A stretch of 11,427 nt of DNA from an uncultured Collinsella sp. (GCA_900553215.1 USCJ01000034.1:1-11427), one strand, 5' to 3'; counted from the stretch's first letter, positions 1 to 6,926 are shown. The notes: a model not told the origin generated them from the letters alone. A program made the numbers and translations.

Positions 1-156
1 GAGGTAGTTGTTGTAAGACATGCCGTTTGGCACGGGATAGGTGTTCTCGTTGGCCGAAAGGTTGATGCGCGTGGGCGTAAAGTTGGGATCGTAGGGCTCA
101 ATGCCGGCCAAGTAGGGCTGGACGAGCTCCTTCATACGGGGCGTGAGCTCGGCCAT
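1..156 (-). CDS. hisC: Histidinol-phosphate aminotransferase, N-terminal part (cut by window edge)
   Basis: Only the first 52 codons are present, read leftwards from ATG at 156-154; the gene runs off the left edge. HisC is a PLP-dependent class I/II aminotransferase that converts imidazole-acetol phosphate plus glutamate to histidinol phosphate. The visible part has the family's typical start: a basic/helical opening, then INLSANENTYPVP (residues 31-43), matching the conserved L-x-x-NENP-Y segment near the N-terminus of HisC; here the usual Pro after NEN is Thr. The Schiff-base lysine lies outside the window. The start is supported by AAGGAGG at the very end of hisD, and the hisD stop and this ATG are separated by one base (TGA-T-ATG), so translational coupling is likely. 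Position next to hisD and hisZG makes hisC the best reading; a generic aminotransferase is the alternative. Confidence 0.85.
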   Translation of the reverse strand, partial: MAELTPRMKELVQPYLAGIEPYDPNFTPTRINLSANENTYPVPNGMSYNNYL

Positions 157-157
157 A

Positions 158-1594
158 TCAGGCCTCCTTGCCAGTCGCGCCGGCGCCATCCGCGCCCGCA
201 GCCGCCAGGTCCACGCCCTCGGCAACCGTCGCCACGGCGTCGCCCGGCCAGGCAACCTTGGTCAGGTCGGCCGCGGCGATCGACTCGGCGCTCACGGCAT
301 CCTCGCCCTGCTCCAACACGCGGCGGCGCAGTGCGGCGGAAAGCGCGTGTGCCCACAGACCCTCGGCCTCGGCTAGACGCTGCGTGGCAGGAGCATCGGA
401 GAGCAGGCCCTCGGGTGTATAGCAAATGACACTCGAGCGCTTAACGAACTCTTCGACCGAAAGCGGGTTGGAGAACATGGCCGTGCCGCCGGTCGGCAGC
501 GTGTGGTTGGGGCCAGCAACATAATCGCCGAGCGGCTCGGAGCTCCAGGCGCCCACAAAGATGGCGCCGGCGTTGCGGATGCCGCCGAGCAGGCCCATTG
601 CATCCTTGCAGTGCAGCTCCAGGTGCTCGGGCGCCACGGTGTTCACGGCCTCGACGGCGGCAGCCATATCGGCGGCCACCACGATGGTGCCCTCGTTGTC
701 GAGCGAGGAGCGCGTGATCTCGGCACGCGGCGACTGCGCCACTAGAATGTCGATACCCGCCTCGACCTCGCGCGCAAACTGCTCGTCGCAGGTCACCAGA
801 TAGCAGGCGGCCAGCGGATCGTGCTCGGCCTGGGCCATCAGGTCGGCCGCGACCACCATGGGCTTGGCCGTGGCATCGGCCAGCACGCAGACCTCGGAGG
901 GGCCGGCGACCATGTCGATGCCCACGTCGCCCGAAACAATCTGCTTGGCCGCGGCGACAAAGGCGTTGCCCGGGCCGGTGATCTTGTCGACGCGCGGAAT
1001 GGTCTCGGTACCGTACGCCAGCGCGGCCACGGCCTGGGCGCCGCCCACCATATAGATCTCGTCCACGCCGCCGAGCTTGGCCGCGGCGAGCGTATAGGGG
1101 CTGATCAGGCCGTCCTTTTGTGGCGGCGTCACCATGACCACGCGCTTGACGCCGGCCACCTTGGCAGGGATAGCGTTCATGAGCACGGTGGAGGGATACT
1201 GCGCGCGACCGCCCGGCACGTAGATGCCGGCCGCGGCAAGCGGGGTCACCTTAACGCCGAGCATCGTGCCGTCCGGGCGCGTGGTAAACCAGCTCTGCTC
1301 GACCTCGCGCTGGTGAAACTCACGGATCTGGCGCGCAGCCTTCTCGAGCGCGGCGACAAAGGCCGGGTCGAGGCCTTCGAGCGCGGCATCGATCTGCTCC
1401 TGCGGCAGACGGAAGCTCTGCAGCTCAACACCGTCAAAACGCTGGCAATAGTCGCGCACCGCGGCATCGCCATTGGCACGCACGCTGGCCACGATATCGC
1501 GGGCGGCGTCGACAATGTTTTGCGGCAGCACGCCCTTACGGTTGAGCTGGTTGGTAACGAGGCGCTCACCGGGAGCAAGCTTGATGGTCTTCAT
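158..1594 (-). CDS. hisD: Histidinol dehydrogenase
   Basis: Cytoplasmic zinc enzyme that oxidises L-histidinol to L-histidine through histidinal with two NAD+, the last two steps of histidine synthesis. The 478-residue product carries the family signature throughout. The expected zinc ligands are visible as Gln255 and His258 (in AQAEHDP), Asp357 (in [16 protein letters not shown]) and His416 (in EGLWAH). The catalytic Glu323-His324 pair lies in APEHLELH, and GPSEV sits at 231-235. The E. coli enzyme is 434 residues and ends shortly after the last zinc ligand; here about 45 extra Ala/Gly-rich residues follow, in frame, without a known domain. ATG at 1594-1592 is preceded by AGGGG eight bases upstream. 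hisZG ends 104 bp upstream and hisC starts one base downstream, so all three are probably one transcript. Confidence 0.97.
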   Translation of the reverse strand: MKTIKLAPGERLVTNQLNRKGVLPQNIVDAARDIVASVRANGDAAVRDYCQRFDGVELQSFRLPQEQIDAALEGLDPAFVAALEKAARQIREFHQREVEQSWFTTRPDGTMLGVKVTPLAAAGIYVPGGRAQYPSTVLMNAIPAKVAGVKRVVMVTPPQKDGLISPYTLAAAKLGGVDEIYMVGGAQAVAALAYGTETIPRVDKITGPGNAFVAAAKQIVSGDVGIDMVAGPSEVCVLADATAKPMVVAADLMAQAEHDPLAACYLVTCDEQFAREVEAGIDILVAQSPRAEITRSSLDNEGTIVVAADMAAAVEAVNTVAPEHLELHCKDAMGLLGGIRNAGAIFVGAWSSEPLGDYVAGPNHTLPTGGTAMFSNPLSVEEFVKRSSVICYTPEGLLSDAPATQRLAEAEGLWAHALSAALRRRVLEQGEDAVSAESIAAADLTKVAWPGDAVATVAEGVDLAAAGADGAGATGKEA

Positions 1595-1698
1595 TTCGGT
1601 ATCCCCTATCGGTCGAGGTTGTGTTCGAAAACGAGAGGCCGGACGGCGGCACCAGTCGGCCCGCAGCCCGGACGTTGGGGCGCCCGTGCGTGCTCGCG

Positions 1699-3414
1699 CT
1701 ATTGTGCCGAGCCCGCAACGGGCTCAAAATGCTTGTCCTTCACGGCTGCCGCCAAGCGATCTGCCAGATTGCGTACGCGCGGATCCAGACGTGCGGCACC
1801 CGGATTGACAAAGAAGCGGGCCGTGCAGTCCATAATGCGGCCGGTGATGACCAGGTCATTGTCGCGCAGCGTGGCGCCCGTGGCGGTGATATCCACGATG
1901 CGATCGGTCATACCGACGATGGGTCCCAGCTCGATGTTGCCGTGCAGCGAAACAATGTCGGCGTTCACGCCGCGCTCGGCATACCAGGCACTCGCGATGC
2001 GCGGGTACTTGGTTGCCACGCGAAGCGAACCGCGGCGGGCATAGTTGCGCTCGGCCTGACCGGCGCGCCAAGCGGGCTCAGCCTCAATAAAGGTGCACAG
2101 GCCGTAACCCAAATCGACCAGCTGCAGCAAGTTGAGGTCGGCCTCGATGAGCGAGTCCCACCCGCAGATGCCGCAGTCGGCACCGCCGCAGCCCACAAAG
2201 GCGGGCGCGTCGCTGGGTCGCACGATGACAAACTCGATATCGCCGACCGCGCCCTCGCCGGCACGCGTATCGCGACCGCGCACGATCAGGTGACGGCCGG
2301 GGTCGCGCAACTCGGAGACGTCCAGGCCCGCAGCCTCGAGCACGTCGAGCGTGTCGGCCTTAAGCGAGCCCTTGGGAACGGCGATGCGCAGCGGACCCTC
2401 GGCACCACGGCCCGCGGCGTGGTCGCCGTCGGAAGCGGCGTCCTCAGCCGAAGTGTGCGCGGCCTCCAGACGCTCGAGCGAAAAGGCAAATCCCGCCGCC
2501 GGTACCTCGATGCCATCGCCGAACGCGCCGGTAAAGATGGAGTCGTAGCGACCGCCCGAACCCACCGGATCGGGCAGGCCACCGGCATAGGCCTTAAAGA
2601 CCAGGCCCGTGTAGTAATAAAAAGAGTTCATGATGGAGAAGTCGAAGGACAGCACCTGGGCGTCCTCGGGAGCCAGGCCCTCGACCAGGGCACGCAGCTC
2701 GCGCGTCAGCGGCGCGACGATACCGGCAGCTTCCAGCAGCGCATCCACACGGTCGAGTATCTCGGCACCGCCGTGCAAGCGCGGCAGCTCGCTAATGGCG
2801 GCCTTGACGGCCTCGGACTCGGCGCTTGCCGCCACGCGGGCATCGAGGCCCACAAAGTCATTGGCGTGCACGCAGCGCAGGGCCTCGGCAGCCAGCTCGC
2901 GATCCTCGCACGCCGCGAGCAGCTCCTTAAAAGGACGCACGCTACCTGCGATAATGCGCGCATCGGGCAACGCCAGCTTGCGCACGGCCTCGGCTACCAG
3001 CGAGACAATCTCGACATCGCCCGCGGCTTCGCCCGCACCGATGAGCTCAAAGCCCAGCTGCGTAAACTGACGCGAGCCGCCGGCATTGCGCTGGCACTCG
3101 CGAACCACCGGCGCCTCGTAGCGCAGGCGCAGGGGCAGGCCGGCTGCGCGCATGCGGGTCGAAACCAAGCGCACGATCGGCAACGTGTTGTCGGGACGGA
3201 CCACCAGCAAACGCCCATCATCGTCAAAGAGCTTAAACGGCGTGTCCGCAATGCGGCCACCTTCCTCGAGCGAACCCTTGTCCTCGAGCAGCGGCGTCTC
3301 GACCGGAAGGTAATGATGCTCCCTGAAGCAGCCCTTCACCGTCAGCGCAATCTCCTCGCGCGCCTGAGCCTCCTCGGGCAATATGTCCCGGAATCCCCAC
3401 GGTGTGGCCGTCAT
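1699..3414 (-). CDS. hisZG: HisZ-HisG fusion: ATP phosphoribosyltransferase, regulatory plus catalytic parts
   Basis: One 571-residue reading frame joins the two subunits of the heteromeric ATP phosphoribosyltransferase, which condenses ATP and PRPP in the first, feedback-controlled step of histidine synthesis. Residues 1 to about 317 are HisZ, a histidyl-tRNA-synthetase-like domain: WGFRDILP at 6-13, LRYEAPVVRE at 97-106, and at 261-270 a degenerate version of the synthetase RGLDYYTG motif (NSFYYYTG), where the catalytic Arg is Asn263, so it should not aminoacylate. Residues 318-341 form an Ala/Gly/Asp linker. Residues 342-571 are short-form HisG: RIAVPKGSL at 343-351 and the PRPP loop DITATGATL at 508-516. 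Three cysteines (409, 414, 417) cluster where other HisG proteins usually have none. ATG at 3414 follows AGGAGG by eight bases. The fused state could come from a sequencing error only if a stop codon were lost; the frame and linker look natural. Confidence 0.93.
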   Translation of the reverse strand: MTATPWGFRDILPEEAQAREEIALTVKGCFREHHYLPVETPLLEDKGSLEEGGRIADTPFKLFDDDGRLLVVRPDNTLPIVRLVSTRMRAAGLPLRLRYEAPVVRECQRNAGGSRQFTQLGFELIGAGEAAGDVEIVSLVAEAVRKLALPDARIIAGSVRPFKELLAACEDRELAAEALRCVHANDFVGLDARVAASAESEAVKAAISELPRLHGGAEILDRVDALLEAAGIVAPLTRELRALVEGLAPEDAQVLSFDFSIMNSFYYYTGLVFKAYAGGLPDPVGSGGRYDSIFTGAFGDGIEVPAAGFAFSLERLEAAHTSAEDAASDGDHAAGRGAEGPLRIAVPKGSLKADTLDVLEAAGLDVSELRDPGRHLIVRGRDTRAGEGAVGDIEFVIVRPSDAPAFVGCGGADCGICGWDSLIEADLNLLQLVDLGYGLCTFIEAEPAWRAGQAERNYARRGSLRVATKYPRIASAWYAERGVNADIVSLHGNIELGPIVGMTDRIVDITATGATLRDNDLVITGRIMDCTARFFVNPGAARLDPRVRNLADRLAAAVKDKHFEPVAGSAQ

Positions 3415-3443
3415 CTGGTGAGCCTCCTCATGCTGTGTTTCAT
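3411..3443 (-). other. Possible 10-codon leader ORF overlapping the hisZG start
   Basis: A short open frame, ATG at 3443-3441, encodes MKHSMRRLTR and its TGA overlaps the hisZG ATG as ATGA, the arrangement of translationally coupled genes. The ribosome binding site of hisZG lies inside it. It holds only one histidine codon (CAC), unlike classic his leader peptides with runs of them, and no clear Shine-Dalgarno sequence precedes it. It may be chance; I list it because of the exact overlap and the hairpin just upstream. Confidence 0.2.
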
Positions 3444-3450
3444 ATAGAGC

Positions 3451-3480
3451 AGAAGACCGGCATAGCTCCGCCGGTCTTCT
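3451..3480 (-). promoter_or_regulatory. Perfect 11-bp hairpin in the his leader region
   Basis: AGAAGACCGGC and GCCGGTCTTCT form a perfect 11-bp stem around an 8-base loop, 36 bases upstream of the hisZG start. No uridine run follows on either strand, so it is not a clean intrinsic terminator, though the A/G-rich and T/C-rich stem base could act as a weak one. It may end the upstream sugar-amine transcript, stabilise the 5' end of the his mRNA, or take part in attenuation. No T-box motif was found here. Confidence 0.55.
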
Positions 3481-3484
3481 GGGT

Positions 3485-3520
3485 ACTTTAGCATACTAGA
3501 GTGCTTGCGGGGAGAATCGT
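3485..3520 (-). promoter_or_regulatory. Weak candidate promoter for the his operon
   Basis: Reading the minus strand, TATGCT (3495-3490) overlaps a second possible -10, TAAAGT. Neither has a recognisable -35. Initiation would fall close to 3483, placing the 11-bp hairpin at the extreme 5' end of the message. The 170-bp gap after the epimerase gene makes a separate his promoter likely, but its exact place is uncertain. Confidence 0.25.
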
Positions 3521-3584
3521 CCTCCTCGGCTCACACCGTATTCATTTGGAAACATAGGAGCGGATTGTCGCAACCCAACCCCAC

Positions 3585-4421
3585 CTAGACGCCAATCGCA
3601 CGACGATACTCTGCCATTACCTGCGCATCGGCAGCTGCGGGGTCGGCAAAATAGCGCCAGTCATAGGTCTCGGCCGAAACAACTCCGCGATAGCCGCGCG
3701 CCACCAGCCTATCCAGGTCGGCGCGCATATCGCGGTCGCCGTCACCCCAGGCAAGATGCGTCGTGCCATCTGCCGCAACATCGACAAAATGCACGTGGGC
3801 GACATCATCGCCAAGCAGATCGAAATAATCGTCGATGGTATCCCCTGCCACCGCCATAGCGCCCAAATCCAGACACGCCTTAAGTGCCGCATGATCAACT
3901 GCCTCGATCATGCGCTTCGTATCGGCCGCCGAGTTCACGATCATCGACTCAACCGGCTGTAGGGCCTCGAGCACCAGTCGCACACCGCACTCTCCCGCAT
4001 GCTCGGCAATCGCACGCAGCATCGAGGCGCTGCGACCCCACGCGTCCTCGATCGGCTCGTTCAAAAATGCCCAGCCGCTCGAGACCATGACCTGCTCGGC
4101 TCCAAGTTCCGCCGCGATATCTACAACGTTCTTAAAGTACGCGAGCGTGCGGGCACGCGCCTCATTCCCGCGCGCCGCGATATTCCACGGCTTGGGGTTG
4201 TTCTGTTCGGGACAAAGTCCCACAATCCGAACCCCATACCGCTGCGACAGCTCCCGTACCCGCTCGAGCGAATCGTATCCATGGCAATCGACATACAGAT
4301 GCATCGCTCCGGTCCAAAGCTCGCAACACGTGTAGCCCGAAGCCGACGCCGAAGAAAAGAACTCCTCAAGATCAAAGTAGCGATGGCTGATATTCATAAC
4401 GGAAAGCTGGGGGTAGCTCAT
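3585..4421 (-). CDS. frlC: FrlC-like sugar-amine epimerase (xylose-isomerase-like TIM barrel)
   Basis: A 278-residue protein of the AP-endonuclease-2 / sugar phosphate isomerase-epimerase TIM-barrel family. The four metal ligands of this family are in place: Glu152 (LVLEALQP), Asp185 (ACLDLGAM), His211 (HVHFVD) and Glu251 (SAETYDW). Several segments match, as I recall it, E. coli FrlC, which interconverts psicoselysine and fructoselysine: LEALQPVESMIV, YFDLLGDDVAHVHFVD and RGYRGVVSAE. Length fits FrlC (about 276). I chose ATG at 4421-4419 because GGAGAG sits five bases before it; a longer frame from 4481 lacks this and would cover the intercistronic palindrome. It is the third gene after two SIS-domain genes, 73 bp downstream of the FrlB-like gene, and has mixed codon use unlike that neighbour. 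The epimerase role is an inference; related barrels act on other ketoses (tagatose/psicose type). Confidence 0.75.
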   Translation of the reverse strand: MSYPQLSVMNISHRYFDLEEFFSSASASGYTCCELWTGAMHLYVDCHGYDSLERVRELSQRYGVRIVGLCPEQNNPKPWNIAARGNEARARTLAYFKNVVDIAAELGAEQVMVSSGWAFLNEPIEDAWGRSASMLRAIAEHAGECGVRLVLEALQPVESMIVNSAADTKRMIEAVDHAALKACLDLGAMAVAGDTIDDYFDLLGDDVAHVHFVDVAADGTTHLAWGDGDRDMRADLDRLVARGYRGVVSAETYDWRYFADPAAADAQVMAEYRRAIGV

Positions 4422-4438
4422 AATTACTCTCCAACCCA

Positions 4439-4452
4439 AACGGGGCCCCGTT
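4439..4452. repeat. 14-bp perfect palindrome between two genes
   Basis: AACGGGGCCCCGTT is its own reverse complement and lies in the 73-bp gap between the FrlB-like gene and the epimerase gene, about 17 bases upstream of the epimerase start. In RNA it could fold into a short GC hairpin and influence the ratio of the two products. No uridine tract follows, so termination is unlikely. Confidence 0.4.
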
Positions 4453-4494
4453 CCATATAGGAGCGAGGCCCAATTACACAAACGTTATTTGCTC

Positions 4495-5556
4495 TTAGTA
4501 ATCGAACTGGTGATAGTAACGACGGTAGTTGAGGTTGTGCTTGGTGACCGTCTCGTAGTAAGCGGCAAGGCGATCGGTGATCAGCGAGGAGAGGATCCAC
4601 GGGGACACGATGACGCGGAACTCGTCGTCAAGGCCGGGGATCGCGAACTCGGCGGTGTCGATGATGTTGATGTCGGTGTCGCCGGTCACGCCGCTGGTGA
4701 GGAAGGCGCGGACGCGCTCGTCGAGGGCGCGGCACTCGTCCTCGCCCATGAACAGGAACACGGGGACGCCCGGCTCCACGAGCTCGAGGGTGCCGTGGAA
4801 GAAGTCGGCCGAGGTGATGTAGCGGGTGCGCTTCCACTGCATCTCCTCCAGGATGCACATCGAGAACAGGATGGTCTCGCCCCACAGGGCGCCGGAGCCG
4901 ATGAACATGGTGTAGGGGGCCAGGGCGTACTTCTTGGCGAGCTCCTCGGCGCGCGGCTCGAAGCTCTTGCGGATATCGAGCATGTCCTTCCAGATGTCCT
5001 TGGTCTGCTCGATAAACAGATCGAACTTGGGGAAGCAGCCGCGGCGGTTGAGCAGGCGCAGGCCGAAGCAGTCGGCGAGGTAGTAGCCCATCTCGCAGCC
5101 ACCGTTACCATGATCGGAAGCCATCTTGACGCAATTCTCGGCGCCGACAGCCTGGCCAATGGGGCCCTCGGGCTTGGTCATGGCGTAGACGCGAATGCCC
5201 TTTTCCTTCATCTTCTTGACGGCCTCGAGGACCTCGGGGGTGGTGCCGGACTCGGAGGCGGTGAGCACGATGGACTTCTCGGTCATGCGCTTGTGGCCCA
5301 TGACGTTCCACTCGGCGGCGTGGATCAGGTAGACCTCGAGGTCGCGGTCGCCGAACTTGTTCATGAGGTACTCGAGCTGCATGAGCTCGTCCCAGGTGCC
5401 GCCGACGCCCATCAGGAACACGGCGTCGTAGCCCTCGTCGGCGACCTTGTCGGCGAGCGCGGTCATCTTCTTGCCGGTCTCGTAGAGCGCCTTGCCGTCC
5501 TCGAGGTAGCCCTCCTGGTCGAAATGCATGATCTCGATCTTCTCGGTTTCCTTCAT
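4495..5556 (-). CDS. frlB: FrlB/GfrF-like SIS-domain deglycase (fructoselysine-6-phosphate type)
   Basis: A 353-residue sugar isomerase (SIS) family protein. FrlB and GfrF cleave fructoselysine 6-phosphate to glucose 6-phosphate and lysine in the cytoplasm. Residues 45-135 form the first SIS half (FLMGVGGTWDEL; TASESGTTPEV at 99-109) and 215-300 the second (FIGSGALWGE). The best evidence is the segment 236-275: LEEMQW, SADFFHG, LELVEPGVP and FLFMGEDE line up with E. coli FrlB. The Glu-16 residues-His pair known as catalytic in the related FraB deglycase is kept as Glu238 and His254. The usual EFxHGP is changed to DFFHGT. The C-terminus YRRYYHQFDY also resembles FrlB. ATG follows a very strong AAAGGAG. 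Codon use is extremely biased (nearly all AAG, GAC, TAC, CTC), unlike both neighbours, suggesting high expression. Exact substrate is not proven; another glycated amine or amino acid is possible. Confidence 0.8.
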   Translation of the reverse strand: MKETEKIEIMHFDQEGYLEDGKALYETGKKMTALADKVADEGYDAVFLMGVGGTWDELMQLEYLMNKFGDRDLEVYLIHAAEWNVMGHKRMTEKSIVLTASESGTTPEVLEAVKKMKEKGIRVYAMTKPEGPIGQAVGAENCVKMASDHGNGGCEMGYYLADCFGLRLLNRRGCFPKFDLFIEQTKDIWKDMLDIRKSFEPRAEELAKKYALAPYTMFIGSGALWGETILFSMCILEEMQWKRTRYITSADFFHGTLELVEPGVPVFLFMGEDECRALDERVRAFLTSGVTGDTDINIIDTAEFAIPGLDDEFRVIVSPWILSSLITDRLAAYYETVTKHNLNYRRYYHQFDY

Positions 5557-5616
5557 TTTTCTCTCCTTTCTGGGGTTGTTTCCACATCCCCCATGCCAAC
5601 GGGCATCAAAACCCGC

Positions 5617-6732
5617 TTACATTCCGTAACACTCAGCCGCTTTGGCCTTAAGCGCATTGACTGACTCTTCGTAGCCCTCCGCCTTGACCTCCATTTGCTT
5701 GGAGACAGCATCGAGATACGGGTGAACGTCCCATGACTTCAGACGCTCGGCGATTATTGCCGCAATCGTCTGGAAGAACACGAGATTGGGAATTGCACTG
5801 AGCAGCGGAGCCACCTGAGGCACCACAACCTCGTGAGCCCTACCCTTGGGATGGGCCGTGAGCAGCACCGTTTTTGCCGTAACGTTCGATAGCGCATCGA
5901 CGATATTCGCAAGACGCTCCGACCCCTGCGGATCGTCGACAATAAACACCAGGTAGCCTGGGGTTATCTGCATCTCGGGACCGTGGACGAACTCCTCGCC
6001 CTCGTGATGCATGGCAGGAATCTTGATGGTCTCGCTCAGCTTGAGCGCCGCCTCTTCGGCAACGCCATAGTTGGGGCCGTTGCCGACGACCATAGCGGGC
6101 GTGTGCTCAGAAAGCTCGAGCATGTGGTCTTGGACATATGCCTCGGCGGTCTTGCACATCACGGCATTAGCCTGGATAGCCTCGCGCAGGTCATCAAGAC
6201 GCTGGGCAACGCCCTTGGCGTCAATCGTTCCGCGCGCCTGACCGCCGTAAATACCAAAGAGCACCAGGTACTCAACGAGAACCTCGACGCCCAGAGTCAC
6301 AAAGTCCACCGACTCGACACCCACACCGTAGTCAAGAACGATGCCAGCGTGTTCCTTGATGGGTGCCTCGACGTTTGCCGTGAGCGCAACTGCAGCCATA
6401 TCGTGTGCGCGCATGTAATCGAGCGCCGCAATCGTATTGGTCGAATAGCCACTCTGCGAGACGGCGATGTTAAGCGCATGCTGTGGATAGGTGTGTTCAA
6501 AATCGACGAAGGCCTCGGGCGTCACAACGGACACCTGCATCTGCAGCGCATCTTGCAGGTAATCGCGGGCGCAATCGGCGGCATGGCGCGACGAACCCGA
6601 AGCAACGATGCGCAGTGCGTCAAAAGAACCGGACTGGAAAATATCAACGAGCTGCGCTACCAGCTCAGACGAACGCTCGAGGTTCTCTCCCATACGCACA
6701 TGGGCAAGCTGAACGTAATCGAGCATCTTCAT
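5617..6732 (-). CDS. Double-SIS-domain protein, GlmS/GfrE-like sugar-amine phosphate deglycase
   Basis: A 371-residue protein with two SIS halves, like the isomerase part of glucosamine-6-phosphate synthase but without the glutaminase domain. The first half has ASGSSRHAA at 44-52 and the phosphate-binding SQSGYSTNT at 92-100. The second has GNGPNYGVAEEAALKLSE at 217-234 and the catalytic-type EEFVHGPE at 246-253. Stand-alone proteins of this kind include GfrE (glucoselysine-6-phosphate deglycase), AgaS and other aminosugar or glycated-amine deglycases. Being paired with an FrlB/GfrF-like gene 60 bp downstream favours a GfrE-like role in splitting a C2-linked sugar amine. I chose ATG at 6732-6730 (MKMLDYVQ), preceded by GAGGTGA; the longer frame from 6771 starts within the operator palindrome. 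First gene of the cluster, probably controlled by the GntR regulators upstream. Confidence 0.75.
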   Translation of the reverse strand: MKMLDYVQLAHVRMGENLERSSELVAQLVDIFQSGSFDALRIVASGSSRHAADCARDYLQDALQMQVSVVTPEAFVDFEHTYPQHALNIAVSQSGYSTNTIAALDYMRAHDMAAVALTANVEAPIKEHAGIVLDYGVGVESVDFVTLGVEVLVEYLVLFGIYGGQARGTIDAKGVAQRLDDLREAIQANAVMCKTAEAYVQDHMLELSEHTPAMVVGNGPNYGVAEEAALKLSETIKIPAMHHEGEEFVHGPEMQITPGYLVFIVDDPQGSERLANIVDALSNVTAKTVLLTAHPKGRAHEVVVPQVAPLLSAIPNLVFFQTIAAIIAERLKSWDVHPYLDAVSKQMEVKAEGYEESVNALKAKAAECYGM

Positions 6733-6751
6733 CGTCTCACCTCGTAACAAA

Positions 6752-6774
6752 TCATTAGTATTTGATACCAATCA
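6752..6774. promoter_or_regulatory. 23-bp imperfect palindrome, candidate GntR operator
   Basis: On the minus strand two 10-base arms (TGATTGGTAT and ATACTAATGA) match at 8 of 10 positions around the centre CAA, with a GGTAT-CAA-ATACT core. It lies 20 bp upstream of the double-SIS gene, between its ribosome binding site and the probable promoter. The half-site GGTATCAAA recurs at 6794-6802. Size, symmetry and spacing suit a GntR/HutC-type dimer; which of the two regulators binds is unknown. Confidence 0.55.
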
Positions 6775-6793
6775 CAGTTACAGGTTACGGCTT

Positions 6794-6802
6794 TTTGATA
6801 CC
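6794..6802 (-). repeat. Second copy of GGTATCAAA half-site
   Basis: GGTATCAAA, 9 of 9 identical to the half-site in the palindrome at 6752-6774, occurs again 33 bp upstream in the same orientation (about three helical turns). It lacks an inverted partner. It may be a secondary contact for a GntR regulator or chance in an AT-rich stretch. Confidence 0.35.
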
Positions 6803-6859
6803 TCTTTGTCGATTAATTTATCCCCATCGGCGAACGGTCGATTTTGAGCCATGTAAGGT

Positions 6860-6887
6860 TGTATATGTAGTCTGCTCAACGAATCAA
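6860..6887 (-). promoter_or_regulatory. Candidate promoter of the sugar-amine cluster
   Basis: On the minus strand TTGATT (6887-6882) and TATACA (6865-6860), each 4 of 6 to the sigma-70 consensus, are separated by 16 bp. Initiation near 6853 would give a leader of about 120 bases, with both GGTATCAAA sites downstream of the start, consistent with repression by roadblock. An overlapping TTGAGC-17-TTACAT is an alternative. Confidence 0.35.
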
Positions 6888-6926
6888 AATTCCGTCAGCT
6901 TTTCAGCCCGTTATGCAAAAAACCAG

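Noticed and set aside
1595..1698. A separate terminator or promoter between hisZG and hisD
   Set aside because: The 104-bp gap holds only short GC-rich palindromes (such as GGGCGCCC) with no T-run and no convincing -10/-35 pair.
821..3447. Two long plus-strand open frames (821-2044 and 1621-3447) opposite the his genes
   Set aside because: They lie antisense to hisD and hisZG, whose products are fully recognisable. They arise because G/C-ending codons leave few stops in the opposite frame; their translations are rich in Arg, Gly, His and Ala with no family match.
3415..3584. T-box or riboswitch upstream of the his operon
   Set aside because: No TGGnACC antiterminator motif or other recognisable conserved core was found; only a simple hairpin is present.
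5557..5616. Small hairpin ATGCC-CGTT-GGCAT between the two SIS genes
   Set aside because: Only five base pairs; too weak to claim a function and no T-run follows.
4489..5664. 391-residue plus-strand open frame opposite the FrlB-like gene
   Set aside because: Antisense shadow of a gene with extreme G/C-ending codon bias; repetitive Leu/Gly/Val/Glu composition and no motif.
6897..6926. T-run just after the stop of the downstream GntR gene as a terminator
   Set aside because: TTTTTT is present on the minus strand but no stable GC stem precedes it, so transcription may continue into the SIS cluster.
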